Positions 15,924-24,519 of a stretch of DNA of 54,325 nucleotides are shown here, piece after piece. The stretch spans positions 1 to 54,325 of the forward strand of contig DASPGM010000013.1 of the NCBI GenBank assembly GCA_035620615.1, given 5' to 3'. Both the position numbers and the translations under genes were made by a program. The first letter of the stretch is position 1, and the number at the start of each line of letters is the position of its first letter. The notes under the pieces were generated by a model that made no database searches, was not told where the DNA came from, and saw only the letters and a list, made by a program, of their open reading frames with translations. The DNA is from CSP1-1 sp035620615. GTDB taxonomy: Archaea > Thermoproteota > Nitrososphaeria > Nitrososphaerales > Nitrosopumilaceae.

Positions 15924-16373
15924 CTACACCTCTTTAATGAAAGAAAGTGAATTTTGAATAAATCCAAGCTTTTTATAAAAAATATGAGATTCTTTTCTAG
16001 AATTTCCTGATTCTAATCTGATTCTGTGACATTTTTTTTCTTTTGCAAGTTTAATGCATGAATCCAATAATTTTTTGCCTATTCCTTTTTTTTGATAATT
16101 TTCAAAAACAACTAGTTCAGGAATATACATTTCATTTTCTTTCTGATTGAGCCGTAATAGAAATACCATGCTTATCATTCCAACAATCTTGGAATCATTA
16201 TTTTCTGCGATTAGAATTTCTTTATCTGAATCCTTTAGATATTTTTTTACAAGTTTAGTAAAGGTATCTATATCTGAATCTTTTTTGGCTCTAGGTCTTC
16301 CTAATTCATAAAGGAGCTCAAGAATAATTGGAATATCCTTAGATTTAGCTGAACGTATCTGTACATTTTCCAT
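15924..16373 (-). CDS. GNAT family N-acetyltransferase
   Basis: A 149-residue acetyltransferase. The acetyl-CoA loop is VVFENYQKKGIGKKLLDSCIKLAKEK (Q/R-x2-G-x-G/A pattern), followed by CHRIRLESGNSRKESHIFYKKLGF. The acceptor is unknown. It is transcribed alone, about 160 nt after the Lrp gene start, in AT-rich sequence without other genes. Confidence 0.88.
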   Translation of the reverse strand: MENVQIRSAKSKDIPIILELLYELGRPRAKKDSDIDTFTKLVKKYLKDSDKEILIAENNDSKIVGMISMVFLLRLNQKENEMYIPELVVFENYQKKGIGKKLLDSCIKLAKEKKCHRIRLESGNSRKESHIFYKKLGFIQNSLSFIKEV

Positions 16374-16448
16374 AAAAAGAAAAGAACATACTTCCTTTAA
16401 AATTTAAATGAGTTTTAAAATTTCTTAACTTTAGTTTTTTGTTTAAAA

Positions 16449-16778
16449 TTATTCCACTTCACTTTTTCGCGTATATGCAATTACAAATGCTACGCCACAA
16501 ATTACTCCAATTCCTAAAAGACCAATAAATGCACCAATTGGCTCAATAAATGAATCCATTATTGTCAAGTTCTGTTTGCCGAGTTGACCCTCTGTAAATA
16601 TTGAAAGCACACCAGTTCTAGCTAACCCTACAAATACCATGTGGAACATTGCACCCGTTCCACCGACATTCATTCCTATAAGATGTATCCAAGCAAGTAT
16701 CTTAAAGCTACTAGAAAATTTTCTTTTTAAATTAATTTCCGTATGCGTTGCTTGAAATCCAAAAATTACGAATGACAA
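16449..16778 (-). CDS. Small membrane protein resembling the C-terminus of a heme-copper oxidase subunit I; possible remnant
   Basis: The called frame starts at TTG 16778, but the frame stays open to 16847 and adds KWIDIHYFSYIQGRI. Two helices are clear: FKILAWIHLIGMNVGGTGAMFHMVFVGL and FIEPIGAFIGLLGIGVICGVAF. Their order and motifs (helix, GLAR, then IGAF helix) resemble helices XI-XII of heme-copper oxidase subunit I (FIGVN...HFLGL.G.PR...IGA). No ATG opens this frame, and the space up to the tfb stop (16994) is too small for the rest of such a protein. It is either a small membrane protein of its own or a decayed 3' fragment. The family call is by eye only. Confidence 0.4.
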   Translation of the reverse strand: MSFVIFGFQATHTEINLKRKFSSSFKILAWIHLIGMNVGGTGAMFHMVFVGLARTGVLSIFTEGQLGKQNLTIMDSFIEPIGAFIGLLGIGVICGVAFVIAYTRKSEVE

Positions 16779-16993
16779 TATGGTGATAATTCTGCCTTGA
16801 ATATAGCTGAAATAATGAATATCTATCCACTTTATGTTGGTTAGATTTCATCTAATTTAGGTTGAAAGTCCTGTAGATAAAAAGAGAGACTGATATTGAT
16901 TTAAAGTTTGAATACAAAATATTTTACCAATTGAGTTTTCATTAATAAAAAACTTGGATTTTTTTTATAGATATTAGTTTCACTAAAACGGTT

Positions 16994-17914
16994 TTAGAGA
17001 GTGATCCCTTTATCTGATTTTAGACTTTTATATCTATTTCTTATAGTTACTTCGGTAACATTTGCAGCCTCGGCAATATCTCGTTGGGTCAAAAGTTCTC
17101 CATTTTTAACACATGATAAATACAAAGCAGCTGCTGCTAGTCCCATAGGATCTTTTCCTGCAGATTCATGTGTCTCTTGGGCTTCTTTGAGTACTTTGGA
17201 TGCACTACGTTTTGTTTTTTCTGAAATTCCGATCTTGCTTGCAATTCGTGCAACACATTGAATTGAATTTACTACAGGCATCTTTAGATCTAGTTCTCTA
17301 TGCAATAATCGGTAGCATCTGGCAATGTCTTTTCGTTTAATATTGCCAGCATCTGCAACATCTTTTAATGTTCTAGGTGTTTCAGTATCTCTACATGCAG
17401 CATACAGAGCAGCTGCAATTAATGCAGAAATTGATCTTCCTCGAACTAAACCTTTGTCTAATGCTTTTCTGTAAATGTAAGCTGCTTTTTCAAGTACAGC
17501 ACTAGAAATAGTAAGTTTATCTTTTAATCTATTGAGCTCGCTAAATGCTTGTCTAAAGTTTCTATCTAGTGGTTCATGTACTTGGCTTCTGCTATCCCAA
17601 GTTCTAAGACGTTCAATGGTACTTTTCATTGAAGCTGAAAGTGGTTTACCAGTTGAATCTCTATTAATTGGATTGATAATAGTTGCAAGACCCATATCGT
17701 GCATTGTAAGTGATGTAGGTGCGCCAGTTCTTGTAGGATCTGTACCGCCATCTTTTGAAAAAGATCTCCATTCTGGGCCTGCTTCTTGTAATTTTTCAGA
17801 AATTACATATCCGCATTTTCCACAAAATCTTTCCCCAGTTACGCTGTCTGTTAAAATCTCATTTTTTCCACAACGTGCGCAACTGGAACCTGATTTAAAG
17901 TTCTGAACTACCAT
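16994..17914 (-). CDS. tfb: Transcription initiation factor IIB (TFB), paralogue 2
   Basis: A second full-length TFB of 306 residues. The zinc ribbon is Cys12, Cys15, Cys31, Cys34 (CARC...CGKC), followed by WRSFSKDGGTDPTRTGAPTS, the conserved B-reader/linker region. Two cyclin repeats follow, the second ending AANVTEVTIRNRYK. It differs throughout from the TFB at 9,863, including the ribbon and reader, so this is not a recent duplicate. Several TFBs per genome are usual in thaumarchaea and are thought to select promoter sets. A TATA box centred about 36 nt upstream is probably shared with terC. Confidence 0.95.
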   Translation of the reverse strand: MVVQNFKSGSSCARCGKNEILTDSVTGERFCGKCGYVISEKLQEAGPEWRSFSKDGGTDPTRTGAPTSLTMHDMGLATIINPINRDSTGKPLSASMKSTIERLRTWDSRSQVHEPLDRNFRQAFSELNRLKDKLTISSAVLEKAAYIYRKALDKGLVRGRSISALIAAALYAACRDTETPRTLKDVADAGNIKRKDIARCYRLLHRELDLKMPVVNSIQCVARIASKIGISEKTKRSASKVLKEAQETHESAGKDPMGLAAAALYLSCVKNGELLTQRDIAEAANVTEVTIRNRYKSLKSDKGITL

Positions 17915-17945
17915 AGATATCCCTCTAACCTTTTACTTTGATTCC

Positions 17946-17953
17946 TATAATAA
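17946..17953. promoter_or_regulatory. TATA box between tfb (-) and terC leader (+)
   Basis: TATAATAA (TTATTATA on the other strand) is the best TATA match in the 240-nt divergent space. On the minus side it predicts a start about 9 nt before the tfb ATG. On the plus side it predicts a start near 17,976, some 180 nt before terC. A weaker site (CTTAATG, about 18,131) closer to terC cannot be excluded. Confidence 0.45.
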
Positions 17954-17975
17954 CTAGTGTTTTTTCCCCTTCCTG

Positions 17976-18154
17976 CTACACAGCCGAATTACCTTGAGCG
18001 TAAATTCCTCATATTGAATACGCCAATGTAGGCTTTCTCATAAGGAAGCGTACAACCTAGGTCGCATTGAAACTATAGCGCCAACTTAATCATCCAAATC
18101 TGATCGCATTCATCAATTAGGACTCAAATTCCTTAATGTAGAAACCGCCTTTTC
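17976..18154 (+). promoter_or_regulatory. Putative structured 5' leader of terC
   Basis: This stretch is visibly richer in G and C than other spacers here and can form consecutive hairpins: GCGTA..TTC/GAA..TACGC around 17,999-18,024, CAATG/CATTG around 18,024-18,070 enclosing GCTT/AAGC, and CGC/GCG just after. Nothing in it is a convincing ORF, tRNA or C/D RNA. In bacteria, terC/alx genes often carry the manganese-sensing yybP-ykoY riboswitch; I do not see that motif's conserved loops here. It could instead be a separate small RNA or only a spacer. Confidence 0.35.
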
Positions 18155-19183
18155 ATGAGTATATCCATTAATTACAGTAAACTAGAGGGAAATTTTATGG
18201 AAGTTGTAGGTAGCGCTCCTTTAGAATTATGGATAGCATTATTTTCTATAGTCTCAGTTGTTCTAGTAATCGACCTTTTTTCTGATCATTTTCATAAAAT
18301 CTTCAAATCCAGCAAACCATCGAATCATGAGCGAAAATATCCTTTTGGAACAGATGTACTTTGGACCATCGTCTGGATTTCTCTTGGTGGTCTTTTTGCT
18401 ATAGTTATTTTCTTTTCACTAGGCTCACAAAAAGCTATAGAATATGCAACTGGGTATGCCTTGGAAAAATCTCTTAGTGTTGATAATCTACTTGTCTTTG
18501 TACTTATCTTTACATCCCTTGGAATCTCTCATGTAAACCAACACCGAGTACTGCTGTGGGGAATTATCGGTGCAATAGGAATGAGAATTTTATTTATTTT
18601 AGCAGGAATTTCTCTTCTTGAAACATTTTCTTGGATGATTTATGTTCTAGGGGGGGTATTACTTTTCACAAGTTTTAGGATAATTACTAAAAAAGAAAAT
18701 AAAAAATTAGAAATTGAAAAAGGTATTGTAGTACGAGTATTACGAAAATTTACTACAGTTGACACAACTAGTAATGATAATAAATTTATTAAAATAGTAA
18801 GTGGAAAAATGGTTGTTACACCACTGCTTGTCGCTTTATTATCTGTTGAGCTAACAGATTTAGTATTTGCACTTGATTCTATACCTGCAATCTTATCAAT
18901 TACTCAAGATTCATTTATTGTAATTTCATCTAACATGTTTGCCATAATTGGTATGAGGAGTTTGTATTTTGTTATTGGTTCAGGAATTGAAAAATTACAT
19001 TATCTCAAATATGGTTTGACAGTATTACTTGGATTTATTGGAGTAAAAATGCTAATTTCTGAATTTGTACACATTGACGTTGCCCACTCTTTAATTGTGG
19101 TCTTTGTAATTTTAGGAATTACTTTTGGAGCCTCTATACTAAAGGCGAGAAAAACTAGTTCTGAATCTTCTGTTAGTCTATAA
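18155..19183 (+). CDS. terC: TerC family integral membrane protein
   Basis: The protein (up to 342 residues) has about nine hydrophobic helices. TerC/Alx motifs are clear: EYATGYALEKSLSVDNLLVFVLIF and, in the second half, LLSVELTDLVFALDSIPAILSITQD with acidic residues inside the membrane. Family members export Mn2+ or other divalent metals or assist membrane insertion. An alternative ATG at 18,197 (MEVVGSAPLELWIALF) would remove 14 atypical residues and is quite plausible. The last 11 nt overlap the convergent beta-propeller gene. Confidence 0.93.
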   Translation: MSISINYSKLEGNFMEVVGSAPLELWIALFSIVSVVLVIDLFSDHFHKIFKSSKPSNHERKYPFGTDVLWTIVWISLGGLFAIVIFFSLGSQKAIEYATGYALEKSLSVDNLLVFVLIFTSLGISHVNQHRVLLWGIIGAIGMRILFILAGISLLETFSWMIYVLGGVLLFTSFRIITKKENKKLEIEKGIVVRVLRKFTTVDTTSNDNKFIKIVSGKMVVTPLLVALLSVELTDLVFALDSIPAILSITQDSFIVISSNMFAIIGMRSLYFVIGSGIEKLHYLKYGLTVLLGFIGVKMLISEFVHIDVAHSLIVVFVILGITFGASILKARKTSSESSVSL

Positions 19184-21428
19184 TCACTGGTAGCTGCTTT
19201 AGAATATTTCCTGTTTTTTGCAGTAAGATTGAATTTTGCTCATGACTAATATCATCAATATCATTCATTTTGATACTTCCATCCATGATTGTATACAATG
19301 TATCCCCGATGTACAGTGATCTAGCCTGCATGTAGACTGGGTTATATCCCATTTCACCTGTATAGTGTACTACTTTTCCCTTTTCTACAAATGTATTTTT
19401 ATCAAAGCCATATACGAAAAATCCATTCCAATTTCTATATTCTTCTTTCTTTATGAGGCTGTCTTCAAATATTTCCATGACGTTTCCTTTAATTGGAATT
19501 GACATTATGTTTTTTTCTTTATCTAAGAGTAATGCTTTGTGATTATCTAAAATTTCTGAATAAATTGAAGAATCTCCAATTACTATAGTGTCTGTTTCTT
19601 TAGGATTTTTTACATTGCTTACATCAAACATTGAAATTTTTACTCCTAATTGCTGTACTCCTCCCCACTCATTCTCTTTTGTATCTCTACCTATGCCAAT
19701 AATGTGATCCTCGTCATATGCCTGCAAGTAATTTGAAAATCCAGGTATCTTTAACTCACCTAGAACCTTTGGAGTATTGCTAGATAGATCAATTACAAAA
19801 AATGGATCAACTCTTTGAAATGTAACTAAGTAGAGTCTATCTCCAATGAATCGTGCCGAATAAATTGATTCATCTGGAGCAATCTTTTCTAGTTTGCCAA
19901 TTGTTTTGAGATTCTCATCAAGAACATAGACATTATTTGAAAGAATAGTTCTATCACGAGTATATGATTCAGTTGTAGTTGCAACTCTAAATTTACCGTT
20001 GTGCTCATCCATTGAAAATTGGTTTAGAAGGTATCCTGGCACTTCGGCATTTTCTACATATTTCAAACTTCCTTTATCTAATGCAATTTTATGAACTACA
20101 GTTCGTCTAACATCTGACTGTACCATGGAATCATATTCATCTACTGCCTTTTGAATATCAGAATACAACTTTTCGCGTGCATTTTTTTCCATTTTGTTAA
20201 ATGTATCTTGAAGAATTTCTTCGACCATATTCCATTGGGTATAGGTATCATACTGTGAATTACTCAGAATATCTTTAATTTCTTGCTGAATACTTGAAGG
20301 TAAAAGAGGAAGGATTATGGAAAAGAATCTATCCTTTTTTATAGTATCGTAATACTTTGGTGGAACATTTTTTTGATAAGTAATGTATAGATTATTTTCA
20401 GACATAAATATTGTATTTGCGCTTCCCATCAAAAATGTCTGTGTTTCTTTTAGTTTGCCAGAAAAATCAAATGTCGTTATAGTGTTGAAATTATAATTTT
20501 CCTCAGGATTTGGGAAATGATAAACATCAGGCATTATCATTCGCGATGATTCTAATATTCTTGGAATAACTGGGTGAGCATAGTCTACGTAGTTATTGGT
20601 AATTAGGTACACCATATCTCCTATCATTCTAGAATTGTGATAATTTCCATCAATTTCGTATGTTGTTACTGTCTCTGGATTTTCCTTATCTGAAACATCT
20701 ATGATTGTTGCAAATGTTTTTGATTGATAAATTGGATATGGTCTAAAGTCATATTCTTGAATTCCAAATGTCTGACCTGATCCATAATAGAAAATAACCA
20801 ATCTATCGTCATTTAGAAACATGTTTTGAAGATCTTGCTGTTCAATATCTAATCCAATTTTTAAAATAATCTTTGAAGATTCTGGAGGATATGCATCAAT
20901 AATTGTTAGAGTATTTTGTGATAAAATGTACATATATTTTCCATCTGTTTTTACATAATCAGCTTCATCTACATTTTTTACTTGAACGTTTGTTCCAGAA
21001 TAATCTTGATAGGGTTCACCAGAACCAAGGCTTCCATCAAGATCTCTAATTGCGGTAGGTGGTGGAGATGTAGGTGATACCGAGCCACTTTCTCTCTCTG
21101 ATAATGCCAGGGTTTCTTCCAAGACAAATGAACCTGTACTAGCTCTATCTAGTCTAACTAATCCACCATGTGTGGGAAAAGCATTCGCGTATTGTGTAGC
21201 TTCTTTTAAAAATTGTATAACTTCTTCGTTTGATGAAAATTTGATTAAATCCTCAGATGAACTAAAAGAGGTTGGAATTTTTGTTTCAACTAAAACTCTT
21301 TCGTCAATAGAATTAGGTTTGGTTTTAGATTGATCATCCATGTTTAATGTAAATCCAATAGCAGCAACTCCGATAACTAAGATTGCTCCAATTATTCCAG
21401 TAATCAGATATTTTTTTTGACTAGTCAT
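19173..21428 (-). CDS. Membrane-anchored extracytoplasmic beta-propeller protein (COG4880 type)
   Basis: This 751-residue protein starts with a membrane anchor (KKYLITGIIGAILVIGVAAIGF, about 5-27). A low-complexity stretch precedes the conserved entry SGTNVQVKNVDEADYVKTDGKYMYIL, the hallmark of archaeal secreted beta-propeller proteins. Repeated blades follow (ATIIDVSDKENPE, FDVSNVKNPKETD and similar). A helical insertion of about 90 residues interrupts the blades near 385-450. No catalytic motif is visible; binding or cell-surface roles are likely. A TATA box (TTTATATAATT, 21,453-21,462) sits about 28 nt before the ATG. Confidence 0.85.
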   Translation of the reverse strand: MTSQKKYLITGIIGAILVIGVAAIGFTLNMDDQSKTKPNSIDERVLVETKIPTSFSSSEDLIKFSSNEEVIQFLKEATQYANAFPTHGGLVRLDRASTGSFVLEETLALSERESGSVSPTSPPPTAIRDLDGSLGSGEPYQDYSGTNVQVKNVDEADYVKTDGKYMYILSQNTLTIIDAYPPESSKIILKIGLDIEQQDLQNMFLNDDRLVIFYYGSGQTFGIQEYDFRPYPIYQSKTFATIIDVSDKENPETVTTYEIDGNYHNSRMIGDMVYLITNNYVDYAHPVIPRILESSRMIMPDVYHFPNPEENYNFNTITTFDFSGKLKETQTFLMGSANTIFMSENNLYITYQKNVPPKYYDTIKKDRFFSIILPLLPSSIQQEIKDILSNSQYDTYTQWNMVEEILQDTFNKMEKNAREKLYSDIQKAVDEYDSMVQSDVRRTVVHKIALDKGSLKYVENAEVPGYLLNQFSMDEHNGKFRVATTTESYTRDRTILSNNVYVLDENLKTIGKLEKIAPDESIYSARFIGDRLYLVTFQRVDPFFVIDLSSNTPKVLGELKIPGFSNYLQAYDEDHIIGIGRDTKENEWGGVQQLGVKISMFDVSNVKNPKETDTIVIGDSSIYSEILDNHKALLLDKEKNIMSIPIKGNVMEIFEDSLIKKEEYRNWNGFFVYGFDKNTFVEKGKVVHYTGEMGYNPVYMQARSLYIGDTLYTIMDGSIKMNDIDDISHEQNSILLQKTGNILKQLPVIID

Positions 21429-21858
21429 TTGTATAGTCCTCGCTCTAATCCAATTATATAAAGATGAGGAATAATTTCTCCATTTTGAAAGTTTTTAATT
21501 TTAAAATATGTTAAATTAGTCTCGGAAGAATTATTTTGTATCATCTTTTTTATTTGGAACCAAGTTTTCAAATTGTTTGACATATTTTTTACACAATAAT
21601 TACACATGTTTTGTTTATAGGGTTTGATTAAACTTCAGTTTAACCAAAAATATTGATACTTTGGGATTGAATCTATAAGGTATGTGATAATTTACTCATA
21701 ACCCAATTCAATGAAAAAACTAATCATATCATTCTAAATCTCTGGAATGAAAACAAGATTAGTTTTAGCTAATTTCAATATTATTTAATATCTAGAACGA
21801 CGTATTATAACTATGGCCATGAAATAGTGGCTTTGGTAATTTAAAAAAAGTGTTCAAA
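21429..21858. other. 430-nt intergenic region without a convincing gene
   Basis: It holds the TATA box of the beta-propeller gene and a perfect 6+6 palindrome at 21,628-21,643. Several A/T runs follow, and a weak hairpin GCCA/TGGC near 21,820 lies before the small zinc-ribbon gene. A 60-codon minus-strand frame (21,425-21,607) contains the TATA box and looks accidental. Confidence 0.6.
21628..21643. promoter_or_regulatory. Palindrome TTAAAC-TTCA-GTTTAA
   Basis: A perfect inverted repeat of six bases with a 4-nt centre, about 200 nt upstream of the beta-propeller ATG and 215 nt before the zinc-ribbon gene. It could be an operator for either gene or a hairpin. No second copy is seen in the window. 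Confidence 0.3.
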
Positions 21859-22050
21859 ATGAAATCATTTAACGTCAATAAAAAAAATGAGAGTGTACCA
21901 CATATCCTACAGGTAAAAGACTGGCTCAAACAAAATAGCCTGCAAAAAAAACTTTGTATATATTGTGGAACGAAAGAGCCTAGAAAGCCTAATGAATATT
22001 GTTCGGACGAATGTGAAAAACAAGATTCTGTTTGGCAATTTAGTAATTGA
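21859..22050 (+). CDS. Small zinc-ribbon protein
   Basis: The 63-residue protein carries LCIYCGTKEPRKPNEYCSDEC: C-x2-C then C-x3-C, a likely four-cysteine zinc site, after a basic, helical N-terminus. The ATG at 21,859 is used; an in-frame GTG at 21,850 would add MFK. The function is unknown. Similar small treble-clef-like proteins are frequent in archaea. It ends 20 nt from the convergent secreted-protein gene. Confidence 0.65.
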   Translation: MKSFNVNKKNESVPHILQVKDWLKQNSLQKKLCIYCGTKEPRKPNEYCSDECEKQDSVWQFSN

Positions 22051-22069
22051 GTATTTTTAATAAAAATTC

Positions 22070-22756
22070 TTAAACGTCAAGTGCCCACCCTCTATCTAAC
22101 AGTTTTTGTTTAGATTGTAAATTAATACAAGCTGGAAAATTGTTACTTGCTTTTATAACAAGTTCCAGCCCCTCCTTGCATTTAATCTCGTAACTTGACA
22201 GTCCTGATCCTGCTTGAAATTGTTTTAGTGGAGGATCATCATAATTAATTACAATTGTTGCAGGCTCAATAGTTTGTCTTGCTTTTTCTATCAATTGATC
22301 TAGTTCCGCTAGTGAATTTTTATTTTTAATTTCAATAGGTGGAGTTGATTCATTCCAAGAACTTCGGTATGAATTTCCAAGTGTATCTTTTGCAGAAAAT
22401 GAATACACTAAAGAAACTTTGCCTGCAGGGATTTCATCTCTTGCAGTTATGTTTCCTTTGACTAAGACATAGCTAATTGGATGGATGGTTTCTGTTATAG
22501 TTTCAGTTTTGATGGTTAGATGTTGAGCTAAATTCAATGGATAGATCTCAATTATTGGACTAAGATCTTTAATGGAATATGACTCACTTTTGTAAAACAT
22601 CTTTATTTGAAAATCAGTTGTCTTTCCTGCTTCAATTTCAGGTAATTTTTCAAAATAGGAAGAACCATAGATCACTTTTTCTTGAACTGCTAAACCTGAT
22701 GGGATTAAAGACAGTACAAGTAATCCGAAAATGAATAAGATTTTTTTTTCCGTAAT
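22070..22756 (-). CDS. Secreted hypothetical protein, probable ATT start
   Basis: The usual start call would be GTG at 22,675. The same frame continues upstream through ITEKKILFIFGLLVLSLIP followed by SGLA, an obvious signal peptide, up to a TAA. No ATG, GTG or TTG occurs in this extension; the codons before it are ATT ATT ACG. A TATA-like TTTAAAAATA lies about 25 nt upstream of these, so the transcript should begin close to them. I take ATT (22,754-22,756) as the likely start; an indel in the A9 run is the alternative. The mature part (about 205 residues) contains beta-rich regions and two C-terminal cysteines. The family is not recognised. Confidence 0.7.
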   Translation of the reverse strand: MTEKKILFIFGLLVLSLIPSGLAVQEKVIYGSSYFEKLPEIEAGKTTDFQIKMFYKSESYSIKDLSPIIEIYPLNLAQHLTIKTETITETIHPISYVLVKGNITARDEIPAGKVSLVYSFSAKDTLGNSYRSSWNESTPPIEIKNKNSLAELDQLIEKARQTIEPATIVINYDDPPLKQFQAGSGLSSYEIKCKEGLELVIKASNNFPACINLQSKQKLLDRGWALDV

Positions 22757-22840
22757 AATCCTCTGAAAATTTTTGATTTACCTGTATTTTTAAAGTGTTC
22801 TACTCTTTGAATAATTAACTACGTGATCAAATTGAGTAAA

Positions 22841-24130
22841 TTACGACTCTATCTTAAATGCTTCATATCCTTCAATTGAGGAATTCCAAATTATCGTTAT
22901 GCCTAATCTTTCTTCAAAGGGGGTTATCAAACCTAAAACGTTTTTGTCAAATTCAACTTGAATCTTCTCTAATTCTCTTACTTTTTCATTAAGGACTTGG
23001 TTCTTTTTTTCTTCGATTTGATTTCTAATTTCTAATATGTTTTCACTTACATCTTTTCCAGATATATTTTCATTTGCAGAATATTCTGCTACCATTTCTC
23101 TCTCAAGTCTTTTTGCCTCTTCATCCACATTTTGATATTTAATGTCATAGAGTTTGATTATCTCATTTTGTCTAGTATGATAGTACACTTCAAATTCCCT
23201 AATTTCTTGATTAATTATCTCTATTTTCCCTTCCACACTAATAGAATTATGATTTTCTAAATCTGCTTCAATTATAATTTCAGCAATTCCAGGCTTTTCT
23301 CCAATACCATATCTTATCCATTGTTGAGCAGAAAATTCTGTTACACATACGTTATCATTTTGCTGAAAGCGATGAATCAACACATATCCCTCTCTGCATT
23401 GTGAATCTATTGCAGATTGTAAAGCTTGTTTTGCAAATTCATCTTGTGGATTTGTTTTAAGATATTTGGGATTGTTTGAATAGTCATCATAAAACTCTCC
23501 AAGTGTATTCCACGATTCAGTTGAATTAATAAATTCTCCTTGCTTATCAAAAAGAAGTTGTTCTTTGTAATATGCAAGATTATATTTAATATTGAATTGA
23601 GCATTTGATTCAATTAATTCAATTCGTTTAGTTTCTGCTGCTTTGAGATAAGCTTCTCTTGCTTCCCTCATTGTTCCACCTTCAGCAATTACCTTTTTTA
23701 GAGCCTCTCGTCCTGCATTTACTTTCATTTCTTTAAACTCAAATTGATCCCAAAACACTCCTTGTACTTCAGAAGGTTTCTTGGCAACAAATCTTTCAAA
23801 CGCTGCTTTTGATGTGTAGTTGCTCCATAGAATTTCCCACTGTTCAAGATCTTTGTTTAGTCGTTCTAATGCAATTGCTCTTTTTTCTTCCAAAAGTTTT
23901 TGGGCTTGAGTTTTTTCATAATTTCTTTTTTCCAAGTCAGCAATCCATTGTTTAGTTTGTTCAATTTTTTTTAGAATATCTTGTGCTACTGGATTATTTG
24001 CCAAGTCCTCAGAAAGCGTTATTTGTTCACTTACACCTTGACTTTCTTCTTGAGAAAATGCCTCATTGGAAATAAACGAAATTAGTGTAATTGATACAAT
24101 AGCAATAATTACATGGCTTGGCAGGCTCAA
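22841..24130 (-). CDS. Secreted coiled-coil protein
   Basis: The 429-residue protein has a signal peptide (HVIIAIVSITLISFISNEAFSQ). Long stretches are rich in E, K, Q and A with heptad character (about 45-115, 150-185 and 295-400). Two cysteines (SQCREGYVLIHRFQQNDNVC) may form a disulfide in a small central domain. The C-terminus ends in a short globular part (GLITPFEERLGITIIWNSSIEGY). I do not recognise the family; a structural role at the cell envelope is possible. It lies 85 nt upstream of another secreted protein gene on the same strand. Confidence 0.75.
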   Translation of the reverse strand: MSLPSHVIIAIVSITLISFISNEAFSQEESQGVSEQITLSEDLANNPVAQDILKKIEQTKQWIADLEKRNYEKTQAQKLLEEKRAIALERLNKDLEQWEILWSNYTSKAAFERFVAKKPSEVQGVFWDQFEFKEMKVNAGREALKKVIAEGGTMREAREAYLKAAETKRIELIESNAQFNIKYNLAYYKEQLLFDKQGEFINSTESWNTLGEFYDDYSNNPKYLKTNPQDEFAKQALQSAIDSQCREGYVLIHRFQQNDNVCVTEFSAQQWIRYGIGEKPGIAEIIIEADLENHNSISVEGKIEIINQEIREFEVYYHTRQNEIIKLYDIKYQNVDEEAKRLEREMVAEYSANENISGKDVSENILEIRNQIEEKKNQVLNEKVRELEKIQVEFDKNVLGLITPFEERLGITIIWNSSIEGYEAFKIES

Positions 24131-24247
24131 TGGATCTCATCCAAAATTTCTAGTACTTAAATAAACCGAATAAATTCTCAGTCACACCCTTTGTAAATTA
24201 ATGATGCATTACTAGGGAACCGGATAACTACAAATAGAAAACTAAAG

Positions 24248-24368
24248 TCCCACGCGAAGGATTTGAACCTTCGACAACCCGGTTTCTGTACGCCTGATAG
24301 GCTGTTATTCAGTTAGCCAAAAGCCAACAACTACAGCCGGAAGCTCTACCAGGCTGAGCTAGCGTGGG
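24248..24368 (-). tRNA. tRNA-Tyr (anticodon GTA) with a 47-nt intron
   Basis: Reading on the minus strand: acceptor CCCACGC pairs with GCGTGGG, discriminator A, T8-A9, D arm GCTC/GAGC, T arm GAAGG-TTCAAAT-CCTTC. The anticodon stem TCCGG pairs with CCGGG only after 47 nt (24,284-24,330) are removed following position 37 of the loop CTGTAG. The anticodon is GTA. The exons (24,331-24,368 and 24,248-24,283) sum to 74 nt, a normal length. CCA is not encoded. Confidence 0.95.
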
Positions 24369-24519
24369 ACAGATTTGAGCCGTGTTCAAGTATTAAATGC
24401 CTATCGAATTTGATTTTAGTTTTTATTAGAAATTTAGAAAATCTTAGCGAAATTTCATTTACTAATATACAATGATCGACAAAAATTAAATACCTACCAA
24501 AAGTGTCATTGATCCACGA

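Noticed and set aside
17915..18154. 5S rRNA, RNase P or SRP RNA in the terC spacer
   Set aside because: None of their conserved sequence blocks is visible and the length does not fit.
21425..21607. 60-codon minus-strand frame overlapping the beta-propeller start
   Set aside because: It contains the gene's TATA box at 21,453-21,462 and has no motif; a transcript from that box starts after most of the frame.
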